Of a DNA stretch of 64,000 nucleotides, positions 1-13,456 are shown piece by piece. The stretch is from Amaranthus tricolor (taxonomy: Eukaryota > Streptophyta > Magnoliopsida > Caryophyllales > Amaranthaceae), in the NCBI RefSeq assembly GCF_026212465.1, contig NC_080061.1, positions 21,193,695 through 21,257,694 of the forward strand. Reading direction: 5' to 3'. The translations under genes and the position numbers were made by a program. A model generated the notes under the pieces. The model made no database searches. It was not told the DNA's origin and worked only from the letters and a program-made list of their open reading frames with translations. The stretch's first letter is position 1, and each line of letters starts with the position of its first letter.

Positions 1-650
1 GCATCAATTCACTCTTCATTGATCATTGATCCTTGTTCATTCTTCATCGTTCATTCTTCAATGATCATTGATCCTTATCATTATTCGTCTTTCATTCTGC
101 ATTAATCATTGATCCTTGTTCATTCTTCATCGTTCATTCTTCAATGATCATTGATCCTTGTTGATTATTCATCGATCATTGTTCAAAGATCATCGATCCT
201 TGTTCATTATGCATAAATTCATTCTTCATTGATCATTGATCCTTGTTCATTCTTCATCGTTTATTCTTCAATGATCATTGATCCTTGTACATTCTTCATC
301 ATTTATTCTTCAATGATCATTGATCGTTTCTCATTTTTCATCGTTCATTCTTCATTGATCATTGATCCTTTTTCATTCTTCATCGTTCATTCTTCAATGA
401 TCCTTGATCCACGTTCATTATTATTCATCAATCATTGTTCAATGATCATTGATCCTTGTTCATTATTCATCGTTCGTTCTTCTATGATCATTGATTCTTG
501 TACATTCTTCATCGTTTATTCGTCAATGGTCATTGATCCTTGTTCATTATTCATCGTTCATTCTTCATTGATCATTGATCCTTGTTCATTCTTAATCGTT
601 CATTCTTCAATGATCATTGATCCTTGTTCATTATTCATCGATCATTGTCA
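1..650 (+). repeat. Array segment duplicated from the 28.6-29.2 kb block type
   Basis: This segment aligns to 28,586-29,235 at a constant offset of 28,585 with few differences. It carries the TCCTTA six-base word (about 72-77), the TCTTTCATTCTGCATTAATC junction near 90-110, and the F-type monomer (TCGTTTC followed by TCATTTT) near 321-340. The F type then does not recur until about 24.2 kb, so the window opens inside a different HOR family from the one that follows. A one-base deletion near 648 (ATTGTCAATG where other copies have ATTGTTCAATG) ends the open frame that starts at 229. Confidence 0.85.
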
Positions 651-1640
651 ATGATGATTGATCCTTGTTCATTATTAATCATTCATCATCAATGATCATT
701 GATCCTTGTTCATTTTTCATCGTTCATTCTTCATTGATCATTGATCCTTGTTCATTCTTCATCGTTCATTCTTCAATTATCATTGATCCTTTTACATTCT
801 TCAATGCTCATTCTTCAATGATCATTGATCCTTGTTCATTATTCATCGTTCATTCTTCATTGATCATTGATCCTTGTTCATTCTTCATCGTTCATTCTTC
901 AATGATCATTAGTCCTTGTTCATTCTTCATCGTTCATTCATCAACGATCATTGATCCTTGTTCATTTTTCATCGATCATTGTTCAATGATCATTGATCCT
1001 TGTTCATTATTCATCGATCATTGTTCAATGATCATTTATCCTTGTTCATTCTTCATCGTTAATTCTTCAATGATCATTGATCCTTGTACATTCTTCATTG
1101 TTCATTCTTCAATGATCATTGATCCTTGTTCATTCTTCATCGTTCATTCTTCAATGATCGTTTATCGTTGTTGATTATTCATCGATCATTGTTCAACGAT
1201 CATTGATCCTTGTTCATTATGCATCAATTTATTCTTCATTGAGAATTGATCCTTGTCTATTATTCATCGTTCATTCTTCAATGAGATTGATTCTTGTACA
1301 TTCCTCATCGTTCTTTCGTTAATGGTCATTGGTCCTTGTTCAGTATTCATCGTTCATTCTTCATTGATCATTGATCCTTGTTCATTCTTAATCGTTCATT
1401 CTTCAATGATCATTGATCCTTGTTCATTATTAATCATTCATTACTCAATGATCAATTATCCTTGTACATTCTTCATCGTTCATTCTTCATTGATCATTGA
1501 TCCTTGTTAATTCTTCATCGTTCATTCTTCAATGATCATTGATCCTTTTAATTCTTCAACGCTCATTCTTCAATGATCATTTATCCTTGTTCATTATTCA
1601 TCGTTCATTCTTCATTGATCATTGATCCTTGTTCATTCTT
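651..1640 (+). repeat. Mixed 42-bp monomers linking two HOR families
   Basis: This is a run of standard monomers in steady 42-bp register, open from 665 to 1174. It then meets the first TGTTGATTAT stop-bearing word, the first GCATCAATTTATTC junction and the first GAGATTGATT module (GAG at 1283). The order of monomer types matches no single later HOR exactly. I read it as a transition zone, older or more shuffled than the tandem HORs to the right. No unique sequence lies within it. Confidence 0.75.
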
Positions 1641-4600
1641 CATCGTTCATTCTTCAATGATCATTGATCCTTGTTCATTCTTCATCGTTCATTCTTCAAC
1701 GATCATTGATCCTTGTTCATTTTTCATCGATCATTGTTCAATGATCATTGATCCTTGTTCATTATTCATCGATCATTGTTCAATGATCATTCATCCTTGT
1801 TCATTATTCATCGTTCATTCTTCAATGATCATTTATCCTTGTTCATTCTTAATCATTAATTCTTCAATGATCATTGATCCTTGTACATTCTTCATTGTTC
1901 ATTCTTCAATGATCATTGATCCTTGTTCATTATTGATCGTTCATTCTTCATCGTTCATTCTTCAATGATCATTGATCGTTGTTGATTATTCATCGATCAT
2001 TTTTCAACGATCATTGATCCTTGTTCATTATGCATAAATTTATTCTTCATTGATTATTGATCCTTGTTCATTCTTCATCATTCATTCTTCATGGATCATG
2101 GATCCTTGTACATTCTTCATCGTTCATTGTTCAATGATCTTTGATCCTTATCATTATTCGTCGTTCACTCTTCATTGAGACATTGATCCTTGTTAATTAT
2201 TCATCGTTCATTCTTCATTGATCATTAATCCTTGTTAATTCATCATCGTTCATTCTTCAATGATCATTGATCGTTGTTGATTCTTCATCGATCATTGTTA
2301 AAAGATCATTGATCCTTGTTCATTATGCATCAATTCATTCTTCATTGATCATTGATCCTTGTTCATTCTTCATCGTTCATTCATCAACGATCATTGATCC
2401 TTGTTCATTTTTCATCGATCATTGTTCAATGATCATTGATCCTTGTTCATTATTCATCGATCATTGTTCAATGATCATTTATCCTTGTTCATTCTTCATC
2501 GTTAATTCTTCAATGATCATTGATCCTTGTACATTCTTCATTGTTCATTCTTCAATGATCATTGATCCTTGTTCATTATTGATCGTTCATTCTTCAATGA
2601 TCGTTAATCGTTGTTGATTATTCATCGATCATTGTTCAACGATCATTGATCCTTGTTCATTATGCATCAATTTATTCTTCATTGATAATTGATCCTTGCT
2701 CATTATTCATCGTTCATTCTTCAATGAGATTGATTCTTGTACATTGCTCATCGTTCTTTCGTTAATGGTCATTGGTCCTTGTTCATTATTCATCGTTCAT
2801 TCTTCATTGATCATTGATCCTTGTTCATTCTTAATCGTCCATTCTTCAATGATCATTGATCCTTGTTCATTATTCATCGATCATTGTTCAATGATGATTG
2901 ATCCTTGTTCATTATTAATCATTCATTCCTCAATGATCAATTATCCTTGTACATTCTTCATCGTTCATTCTTCATTCATCATTGATCCTTGTTAATTCAT
3001 CATCGTTCATTCTTCAATGATCATTGATCGTTGTTGATTCTTCATCGATCATTGTTAAAAGATCATTGATCATTGTGCATTATGCGTCAATTCATTCTTC
3101 AATGATCATTGATCCTTGTTCATTCTTCATCGTTCATTCATCAACGATCATTGATCCTTGTTCATTTTTCATCGATCATTGTTCAATGATCATTGATCCT
3201 TGTTCATTATTCATCGATCATTGTTCAATGATCATTTATCCTTGTTCATTCTTCATCGTTAATTCTTCAATGATGATTGATCCTTGTACATTCTTCATTG
3301 TTCATTCTTCAATGATCATTGATCCTTGTTCATTATGCATCAATTTATTCTTCATTGATAATTGATCCTTGTTCATTATTCATCGTTCATTCTTCAATGA
3401 GATTGATTCTTGTACATTCCTCATCGTTCTTTCGTTAATGGTCATTGGTCCTTGTTCATTATTCATCGTTCATTCTTCATTGATCATTGATCCTTGTTCA
3501 TTCTTAATCGTTCATTCTTCAATGATCATTGATCCTTGTTCATTCTTCTTCGTTCATTCTTCAACGATCATTGATCCTTGTTCATTTTTCATCGATCATT
3601 GTTCAATGATCATTGATCCTTGTTCATTATTCATCGATCATTGTTCAATGATCATTCATCCTTGTTCATTATTCATCGTTCATTCTTCAATGATCATTTA
3701 TCCTTGTTCATTCTTAATCATTAATTCTTCAATGATCATTGATCCTTGTACATTCTTCATTGTTCATTCTTCAATGATCATTGATCCTTGTTCATTATTG
3801 ATCGTTCATTCTTCATCGTTCATTCTTCAATGATCATTGATCGTTGTTGATTATTCAACGATCATTTTTCAACGATCATTGATCCTTGTTCATTATGCAT
3901 AAATTTATTCTTCATTGATTATTGATCCTTGTTCATTCTTCATCGTTTATTCTTCATGGATCATGGATCCTTGTACATTCTTCATCGTTCATTGTTCAAT
4001 GATCTTTGATCCTTATCATTATTCGTCGTTCATTCTTCATTGAGACATTGATCCTTGTTAATTATTCATCGTTCATTCTTCATTGATCATTAATCCTTGT
4101 TAATTCATCATCGTTCATTCTTCAATGATCATTGATCGTTGTTGATTCTTCATCGATCATTGTTAAAAGATCCTTGATCCTTGTTCATTATGCATCAATT
4201 CATTCTTCATTGATCATTGATCCTTGTTTATTCTTCATCGTTCATTCATCAACGATCATTGATCCTTGTTCATTTTTCATCGATCATTGTTCAATGATCA
4301 TTGATCCTTGTTCATTATTCATCGATCATTGTTCAATGATCATTTATCCTTGTTCATTCTTCATCGCTAATTCTTCAATGATCATTGATCCTTGTACATT
4401 CTTCATTGTTCATTCTTCAATGATCATTGAACCTTGTTCATTATTGATCGTTCATTCTTCAATGATCGTTGATCGTTGTTGATTATTCATCGATCATTGT
4501 TCAACGATCATTGATCCTTGTTCATTATGCATCAATTTATTCTTCATTGATAATTGATCCTTGCTCATTATTCATCGTTCATTCTTCAATGAGATTGATT

Positions 4601-5110
4601 CTTGTACATTGCTCATCGTTCTTTTGTTAATGGTCATTGGTCCTTGTTCATTATTCATCGTTCATTCTTCATTGATCATTGATCCTTGTTCATTCTTAAT
4701 CGTCCATTCTTCAATGATCATTGATGCTTGTTCATTATTCATCGATCATTGTTCAATGATGATTGATCCTTGTTCATTATTAATCATTCATTCCTCAATG
4801 ATCAATTATCCTTGTACATTCTTCATCGTTCATTCTCCATTCATCATTGATCCTTGTTAATTCAACATCGTTCATTCATCAACGATCATTGATCCTTGTT
4901 CATTTTTCATCGATCATTGTTCAATGATCATTGATCCTTGTTCATTATTCATCGATCATTGTTCAATGATCATTTATCCTTGTTCATTCTTCATCGTTAA
5001 TTTTTCAATGATCATTGATCCTTGTACATTCTTCATTGTTCATTCTTCAATGATCATTGATCCTTGTTCATTATTGATCGTTCATTCTTCATCGTTCATT
5101 CTTCAATGAT
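1640..5110 (+). repeat. Two copies of a 1,865-bp HOR
   Basis: Matching landmarks recur at 1,865 bp: TTAAAAGATC modules (frames starting 2267 and 4132), GAGATTGATT modules (GAG at 2726 and 4591, both with the TACATTGCTC variant), and the TGATCGTTCATTC junction ending frames at 1968 and 3833. The outer limits are approximate because flanking monomers are similar. Within each copy a further TTAAAAGA/GAGATTGATT sub-block gives local periods of about 650-760 bp. 1,865 is 44 x 42 plus 17, so the reading frame shifts between copies. Confidence 0.8.
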
Positions 5111-5204
5111 CGTTGATCGTTGTTGATTATTCATCGATCATTGTTCAACGATCATTGATCCTTGTTCATTATGCATCAATTTATTCTTCATTGATAATTG
5201 ATCC

Positions 5205-8200
5205 TTGTTCATTATTCATCGTTCATTCTTCAATGAGATAGATTCTTGTACATTCCTCATCGTTCTTTCGTTAATGGTCATTGGTCCTTGTTCATTATTC
5301 ATAGTTCATTCTTCATTGATCATTGATCCTTGTTCATTCTTAATCGTTCATTCTTCAATGATCATTGATCCTTGTTCATTATTCATCGATGATTGTTCAA
5401 TGATGATTGATCCTTGTTCATTATTAATCATTCATTCCTCAATGATCAATTATCCTTGTACATTCTTCATCGTTCATCGTTCATTCTTCATCGATCATTG
5501 ATCCTTGTTAATTCTTCATCGTTCATTCTTCAATGATCATTGATCCTTTTAATTCTTCAACGCTCATTCTTCAATGATCATTGATCCTTGTTCATTATTC
5601 ATCGTTCATTCTTCATTGATCATTGATACTTGTTCATTCTTTATCGTTCATTCTTCAATGATCATTGATCCTTGTTCATTCTTCATCGTTCATTCTTCAA
5701 CGATCATTGATCCTTGTTCATTTTTCATCGATCATTGTTCAATGATCATTGATCCTTGTTCATTATTCATCGATCATTGTTCAATGATCATTCATCCTTG
5801 TTCATTATTCATCGTTCATTCTTCAATGATCATTTATCCTTGTTCATTCTTCATCATTAATTCTTCAATGATCATTGATCCTTGTACATTCTTCATTGTT
5901 CATTCTTCAATGATCATTGATCCTTGTTCATTATTGATCGTTCATTGTTCATCGTTCATTCTTCAATGATCATTGATCGTTGTTGATTATTCATCGATCA
6001 TTTTTCAACGATCATTGATCCTTGTTCATAATGCATAAATTTATTCTTCATTGATTATTGATCCTTGTTCATTCTTCATGGATCATTAATCCTTGTACAT
6101 TCTTCATCGTTCAATGTTCCATGATCTTTGATCCTTATCATTATTCGTCGTTCATTCTTCATTGATACATTGATCCTTGTTCATTATTCATCGTTCATTC
6201 TTCATTGATCATTGATCCTTGTTAATTCATCATCGTTCATTCTTCAATGATCATTGATCGTTGTTGATTCTTCATCGATCATTGTTAAAAGATCATTGAT
6301 CCTTGTTCATTATGCATCAATTCATTCTTCATTGATCATTGATCCTTGTTCATTCTTCATCGTTCATTCATCAACGATCATTGATCCTTGTTCATTTTTC
6401 ATCGATCATTGTTCAATGATCATTGATCCTTGTTCATTATTCATCGATCATTGTTCAATGATCATTTATCCTTGTTCATTCTTCATCGTTAATTCTTCAA
6501 TGATCATTGATCCTTGTACATTCTTAATTGTTCATTCTTCAATGATCCTTGATCCTTTTTCATTATTGATCGTTCATTCTTCATCGTTCATTCTTCAATG
6601 ATCGTTGATCGTTGTTGATTATTCATCGATCATTGTTCAACGATCATTGATCCTTGTTCATTATGCATCAATTTATTCTTCATTGATAATTGATCCTTGT
6701 TCATTATTCATCGTTCATTCTTCAATGATATAGATTCTTGTACATTCCTCATCGTTCTTTCGTTAATGGTCATTGGTCCTTGTTCATTATTCATAGTTCA
6801 TTCTTCATTGATCATTGATCCTTGTTCATTCTTAATCGTTCATTCTTCAATGATCATTGATCCTTGTTCATTATTCATCGATGATTGTTCAATGATGATT
6901 GATCCTTGTTCATTATTAATCATTCATTCCTCAATGATCAATTATCCTTGTACATTCTTCATCGTTCATCGTTCATTCTTCATCGATCATTGATCCTTGT
7001 TAATTCTTCATCGTTCATTCTTCAATGATCATTGATCCTTTTAATTCTTCATCGCTCATTCTTCAATGATCATTGATCCTTGTTCATTATTCATCGTTCA
7101 TTCTTCATTGATCATTGATACTTGTTCATTCTTTATCGTTCATTCTTCAATGATCATTGATCCTTGTTCATTCTTCATCGTTCATTCTTCAACGATCATT
7201 GATCCTTGTTCATTTTTCATCGATCATTGTTCAATGATCATTGATCCTTGTTCATTATTCATCGATCATTGTTCAATGATCATTCATCCTTGTTCATTAT
7301 TCATCGTTCATTCTTCAATGATCATTTATCCTTGTTCATTCTTCATCATTAATTCTTCAATGATCATTGATCCTTGTACATTCTTCATTGTTCATTCTTC
7401 AATGATCATTGATCCTTGTTCATTATTGATCGTTCATTGTTCATCGTTCATTCTTCAATGATCATTGATCGTTGTTGATTATTCATCGATCATTTTTCAA
7501 CGATCATTGATCCTTGTTCATAATGCATAAATTTATTCTTCATTGATTATTGATCCTTGTTCATTCTTCATCGTTCATTCTTCATGGATCATTAATCCTT
7601 GTACATTCTTCATCGTTCAATGTTCCATGATCTTTGATCCTTATCATTATTCGTCGTTCATTCTTCATTGATACATTGATCCTTGTTCATTATTCATCGT
7701 TCATTCTTCATTGATCAATGATCCTTGTTAATTCATCATCGTTCATTCTTCAATGATCATTGATCGTTGTTGATTCTTCATCGATCATTGTTAAAAGATC
7801 ATTGATCCTTGTTCATTATGCATCAATTCATTCTTCATTGATCATTGATCCTTGTTCATTCTTCATCGTTCATTCATCAACGATCATTGATCCTTGTTCA
7901 TTTTTCATCGATCATTGTTCAATGATCATTGATCCTTGTTCATTATTCATCGATCATTGTTCAATGATCATTTATCCTTGTTCATTCTTCATCGTTAATT
8001 CTTCAATGATCATTGATCCTTGTACATTCTTAATTGTTCATTCTTCAATGATCCTTGATCCTTTTTCATTATTGATCGTTCATTCTTCATCGTTCATTCT
8101 TCAAAGATCGTTGATCGTTGTTGATTATTCATCGATCATTGTTCAACGATCATTGATCCTTGTTCATTATGCATCAATTTATTCTTCATTGATAATTGAT
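5205..8200 (+). repeat. Two copies of a 1,492/1,506-bp HOR
   Basis: Frames and junctions repeat at exactly 1,492 bp (5205 to 6697, 5574 to 7066, 5969 to 7461). From about 7.58 kb the offset becomes 1,506 bp because the second copy has 14 extra bases (TCATCGTTCATTCT), two 7-bp words, before its TCATGGATCATTAATCC motif. Shared rare variants confirm recent duplication: TTGATACTTGTTC, TTCATAATGCATAAATT and TTCATAGTTCATTC. Homology extends a little upstream of 5205. Confidence 0.85.
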
Positions 8201-10702
8201 CCTTGTTCATTATTCATCGTTCATTCTTCAATGAGATTGATTCTTGTACATTCCTCATCGTTCTTTCGTTAATGGTCATCGGTCCTTGTTCATTATTCAT
8301 CGTTCATTCTTCATTGATCATTGATCCTTGTTCATTCTTAATCGTTCATTCTTCAATGATCATTGATCCTTGTTCATTATTCATCGATCATTGTTCAATG
8401 ATGATTGATCCTTGTTCATTATTAATCATTCATTCCTCAACGATCAATTATCCTTGTACATTCTTCATCGTTCATTCTTCATTGATCATTGATCCTTGTT
8501 AATTCATCATCGTTTATTCTTCAATGATCATTGATCGTTGTTGATTCTTCATCGATCATTGATAAAAGATCATTGATCCTTGTTCATTATTCATCAATTC
8601 ATTCTTCAATGATCATTGATCCTTGTTCATTCTTCATCGTTCATTCATCAACGATCATTGATCCTTGTTCATTTTTCATCGATCATTGCTCAATGATCAT
8701 TGATCCTTGTTCATTATTCATCGATCATTGTTCAATGGTCATTTATCCTTGTTCATTCTTCATCGTTAATTCTTCAATGATCATTGATCCTTGTACATTC
8801 TTCATTGTTCATTCTTCAATGATCATTGATCCTTGTTCATTATTGATCGTTCATTCTTCATCGTTCATTCTTCAATGATCGTTGATCGTTGTTGATTATT
8901 CATCGATCATTGTTCAACGATCATTGATCCTTGTTCATTATGCATCAATTTATTCTTCATTGATAATTGATCCTTGTTCATTATTCATCGTTCATTCTTC
9001 AATGAGATTGATTCTTGTACATTGCTCATCGTTCTTTCGTTAATGGTCATTGGCCCTTGTTCATTATTCATCGTTCATTCTTCATTGATCATTGATCCTT
9101 GTGCATTCTTAATCGTTCATTCTTCAATGATCATTGATCCTTGTTCATTATTCATCGATCATTGTTCAATGATGATTCATCCTTGTTCATTATTAATCAT
9201 TCATTCCTCAATGATCAATTATCCTTGTACATTCTTCATCGTTCATTCTTCATTCATCATTGATCCTTGTTAATTCATCATCGTTCATTCTTCAATGATC
9301 ATTGATCGTTGTTGATTCTTCATCGATCATTGTTAAAAGTTCATTGATCCTTGTGCATTATGCATCAATTCATTCTTCAACGATCATTGATCCTTGTTCA
9401 TTTTTCATCGATCATTGTTCAATGATCATTGATCCTTGTTCATTATTCATCGATCATTGTTCAATGATCATTTATCCTTGTTCATTCTTCATCGTTTTTT
9501 CTTCAATGATCATTGATCCTTGTACATTATTCATTGTTCATTCTTCAATGATCATTGATCCTTGTTCATTATTGATCGTTCATTCTTCATCGTTCATTCT
9601 TCAATGATCGTTGATCGTTGTTGATTATTCATCGATCATTGTTCAAAGATCATTGATCCTTGTTCATTATGCATCAATTTATTCTTCATTGATAATTGAT
9701 CCTTGTTCGTTATTCATCGTTCATTCTTCAATGAGATTGATTCTTGTACATTCCTCATCGTTCTTTCGTTAATGGTCATTGGTCCTTGTTCATTATTCAT
9801 CGTTCATTCTTCATTGATCATTGATCCTTGTTCATTCTTAATCGTTCATTCTTCAATGATCATTGATCCTTGTTCATTATTCATCGATGATTGTTCAATG
9901 ATGATTGATCCTTGTTCATTATTAATCATACATTCCTCAATGATCAATTATCCTTGTACATTCTTCATCGATCATTGATCCTTGTTAATTCTTCATCGTT
10001 CATTCTTCAATGATCATTGATCCTTTTAATTCTTCAACGCTCATTCTTCAATGATCATTGATCCTTGTTCATTATTCATCGTTCATTCTTCATTGATCAT
10101 TGATACTTGGTCATTCTTCATCGTTCATTTTTCAATGATCATTGATCCTTGTTCATTCTTCATCGTTCATTCCTCAACGATCATTGATCCTTGTTCATTT
10201 TTCATCGATCATTGTTCAATGATCATTGATCCTTGTTCATTATTCATCGTTCATTCTTCAATGATGATTTATCCTTGTTCATTCTTCATTATTAATTGTT
10301 CAATGATCATTGATCCTTGCACATTCTTCATTGTTCATTCTTCAATGATCATTGATCCTTGTTCATTATTGATCGTTCATTGTTCATCGTTCATTCTTCA
10401 ATGATCATTGATCGTTGTTGATTATTCATCGATCATTTTTCAACGATCATTGATACTTGTTCATTATGCATAAATTTATTCTTCATTGATTATTGATCCT
10501 TGTTCATTCTTCATTGTTCATTCTTCATGGATCATGGATCCTTGTACATTCTTCATCGTTCATTGTTCAATGATCTTTGATCCTTATCATTATTCGTCGT
10601 TCATTCTTCATTGATACATTGATCCTTGTTCATTATTCATCGTTCATTCTTCATTGATCATTAATCCTTGTTAATTCATCATCGTTCATTCTTCAATGAT
10701 CA
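7760..10702 (+). repeat. 2,943-bp HOR, copy 1
   Basis: This unit contains three TTAAAAGA modules and three GAGATTGATT modules (GAG at 8233, 9004, 9733) followed by the TCCTTTTAATTC and TCATGGATCATGG modules. The same order recurs 2,943 bp later. Distinctive shared variants include CGTTTTTTCTTC near 9495 and 12423, TTGATAAAAGATC near 8560 and 11503, and TTGGCCCTTG near 9051 and 11980. Confidence 0.88.
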
Positions 10703-10780
10703 TTGATCGTTGTTGATTCTTCATCGATCATTGTTAAAAGATCATTGATCCTTGTTCATTATGCATCAATTCATTCTTCA
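10703..10780 (+). repeat. K module: TTAAAAGATC variant block (type example)
   Basis: The block runs TCGTTGT, TGATTCT, TCATCGA, TCATTGT, TAAAAGA, TCATTGA and then TCCTTGT, TCATTAT, GCATCAA, with an eight-base word TTCATTCT that adds one base to the register. The GTTGATT word puts an in-frame TGA in the otherwise open frame. TAAAAGA is the only A-rich word in the satellite. Around thirty copies occur from 2.3 to 29.7 kb and from 45.0 to 61.7 kb, with none between. A GATAAAAGA subtype is found near 8.56, 11.50, 15.92 and 17.04 kb. Confidence 0.8.
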
Positions 10781-11145
10781 TTGATCATTGATCCTTGTTC
10801 ATTCTTCATCGTTCATTCATCAGCGATCATTGATCCTTGTTCATTTTTCATCGATCATTGTTCAATGATGATTGATCCTTGTTCATTATTCATCGATCAT
10901 TGTTCAATGATCATTTATCCTTGTTCATTCTTCATCGTTAATTCTTCAATGATCATTGATCCTTGTACATTCTTCATTGTTCATTCTTTAATGATCATTG
11001 ATCCTTGTTCATTATTGATCGTTCATTGTTCATCGTTCATTCTTCAATGATCGTTGATTGTTGTTGATTATTTATCGATCATTGTTCAACGATCATTGAT
11101 CCTTGTTCATTATGCATCAATTTATTCTTCATTGATAATTGATCC

Positions 11146-11300
11146 TTGTTCATTATTCATCGTTCATTCTTCAATGAGATTGATTCTTGTACATTCCTCA
11201 TCGTTCTTTCGTTAATGGTCATTGGTCCTTGTTCATTATTCATCGTTCATTCTTCATTGATCATTGATCCTTGTTCATTCTTAATCGTTCATTCTTCAAT
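11146..11300 (+). repeat. M module: GAGATTGATT variant block (type example)
   Basis: This variant block has one 7-bp word shortened to six bases (TCAATGA then GATTGA), followed by TTCTTGT, ACATTCC, TCATCGT, TCTTTCG, TTAATGG and TCATTGG. The missing base shifts the open frame by one. I count 30 copies, with GAG at 1283, 2726, 3399, 4591, 5235, 6727 (as GATATAG), 8233, 9004, 9733, 11176, 11933, 12662, 14105, 15590, 16712, 17483, 18211, 19710, 21041, 22372, 23710, 25112, 26981 (AAG), 27373, 30192, 45471, 49675, 53319, 56963 and 60580. None lies between 30.2 and 45.4 kb. Confidence 0.85.
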
Positions 11301-13456
11301 GATCATTGATCCTTGTTCATTATTCATCGATAATTGTTCAATGATGATTGATCCTTGTTCATTATTAATCATTCATTCCTCAATGATCAATTATCCTTGT
11401 ACATTCTTCATCGTTCATTCTTCATTGATCATTGATCCTTGTTAATTCATCATCGTTTATTCTTCAATGATCATTGATCGTTGTTGATTCTTCATCGATC
11501 ATTGATAAAAGATCATTGATCCTTGTTCATTATTCATCAATTCATTCTTCAATGATCATTGATCCTTGTTCATTCTTCATCGTTCATTCATCAACGATCA
11601 TTGATCCTTGTTCATTTTTCATCGATCATTGTTCAATGATCATTGATCCTTGTTCATTATTCATCGATCATTGTTCAATGGTCATTTATCCTTGTTCATT
11701 CTTCATCGTTAATTCTTCAATGATCATTGATCCTTGTACATTCTTCATTGTTCATTCTTCAATGATCATTGATCCTTGTTCATTATTGATCGTTCATTCT
11801 TCAATGATCGTTGATCGTTGTTGATTATTCATCGATCATTGTTCAACGATCATTGATCCTTGTTCATTATGCATCAATTTATTCTTCATTGATAATTGAT
11901 CCTTGTTCATTATTCATCGTTCATTCTTCAATGAGATTGATTCTTGTACATTGCTCATCGTTCTTTCGTTAATGGTCATTGGCCCTTGTTCATTATTCAT
12001 CGTTCATTCTTCATTGATCATTGATCCTTGTTCATTCTTAATCGTTCATTCTTCAATGATCATTGATCCTTGTTCATTATTCATCGATCATTGTTCAATG
12101 ATGATTCATCCTTGTTCATTATTAATCATTCATTCCTCAATGATCAATTATCCTTGTACATTCTTCATCGTTCATTCTTCATTCATCATTGATCCTTGTT
12201 AATTCATCATCGTTCATTCTTCAATGATCATTGATCGTTGTTGATTCTTCATCGATCATTGTTAAAAGATCATTGATCCTTGTGCATTATGCATCAATTC
12301 ATTCTTCAACGATCATTGATCCTTGTTCATTTTTCATCGATCATTGTTCAATGATCATTGATCCTTGTTCATTATTCATCGATCATTGTTCAATGATCAT
12401 TTATCCTTGTTCATTCTTCATCGTTTTTTCTTCAATGATCATTGATCCTTGTACATTATTCATTGTTCATTCTTCAATGATCATTGATCCTTGTTCATTA
12501 TTGATCGTTCATTCTTCATCGTTCATTCTTCAATGATCGTTGATCGTTGTTGATTATTCATCGATCATTGTTCAAAGATCATTGATCCTTGTTCATTATG
12601 CATCAATTTATTCTTCATTGATAATTGATCCTTGTTCGTTATTCATCGTTCATTCTTCAATGAGATTGATTCTTGTACATTCCTCATCGTTCTTTCGTTA
12701 ATGGTCATTGGTCCTTGTTCATTATTCATCGTTCATTCTTCATTGATCATTGATCCTTGTTCATTCTTAATCGTTCATTCTTCAATGATCATTGATCCTT
12801 GTTCATTATTCATCGATGATTGTTCAATGATGATTGATCCTTGTTCATTATTAATCATTCATTCCTCAATGATCAATTATCCTTGTACATTCTTCATCGA
12901 TCATTGATCCTTGTTAATTCTTCATCGTTCATTCTTCAATGATCATTGATCCTTTTAATTCTTCAACGCTCATTCTTCAATGATCATTGATCCTTGTTCA
13001 TTATTCATCGTTCATTCTTCATTGATCATTGATACTTGTTCATTCTTCATCGTTCATTTTTCAATGATCATTGATCCTTGTTCATTCTTCATCGTTCATT
13101 CTTCAACGATCATTGATCCTTGTTCATTTTTCATCGATCATTGTTCAATGATCATTGATCCTTGTTCATTATTCATCGTTCATTCTTCAATGATGATTTA
13201 TCCTTGTTCATTCTTCATCATTAATTGTTCAATGATCATTGATCCTTGTACATTCTTCATTGTTCATTCTTCAATGATCATTGATCCTTGTTCATTATTG
13301 ATCGTTCATTCTTCATCGTTCATTCTTCAATGATCATTGATCGTTGTTGATTATTCATCGATCATTTTTCAACGATCATTGATACTTGTTCATTATGCAT
13401 AAATTTATTCTTCATTGATTATTGATCCTTGTTCATTCTTCATTGTTCATTCTTCA

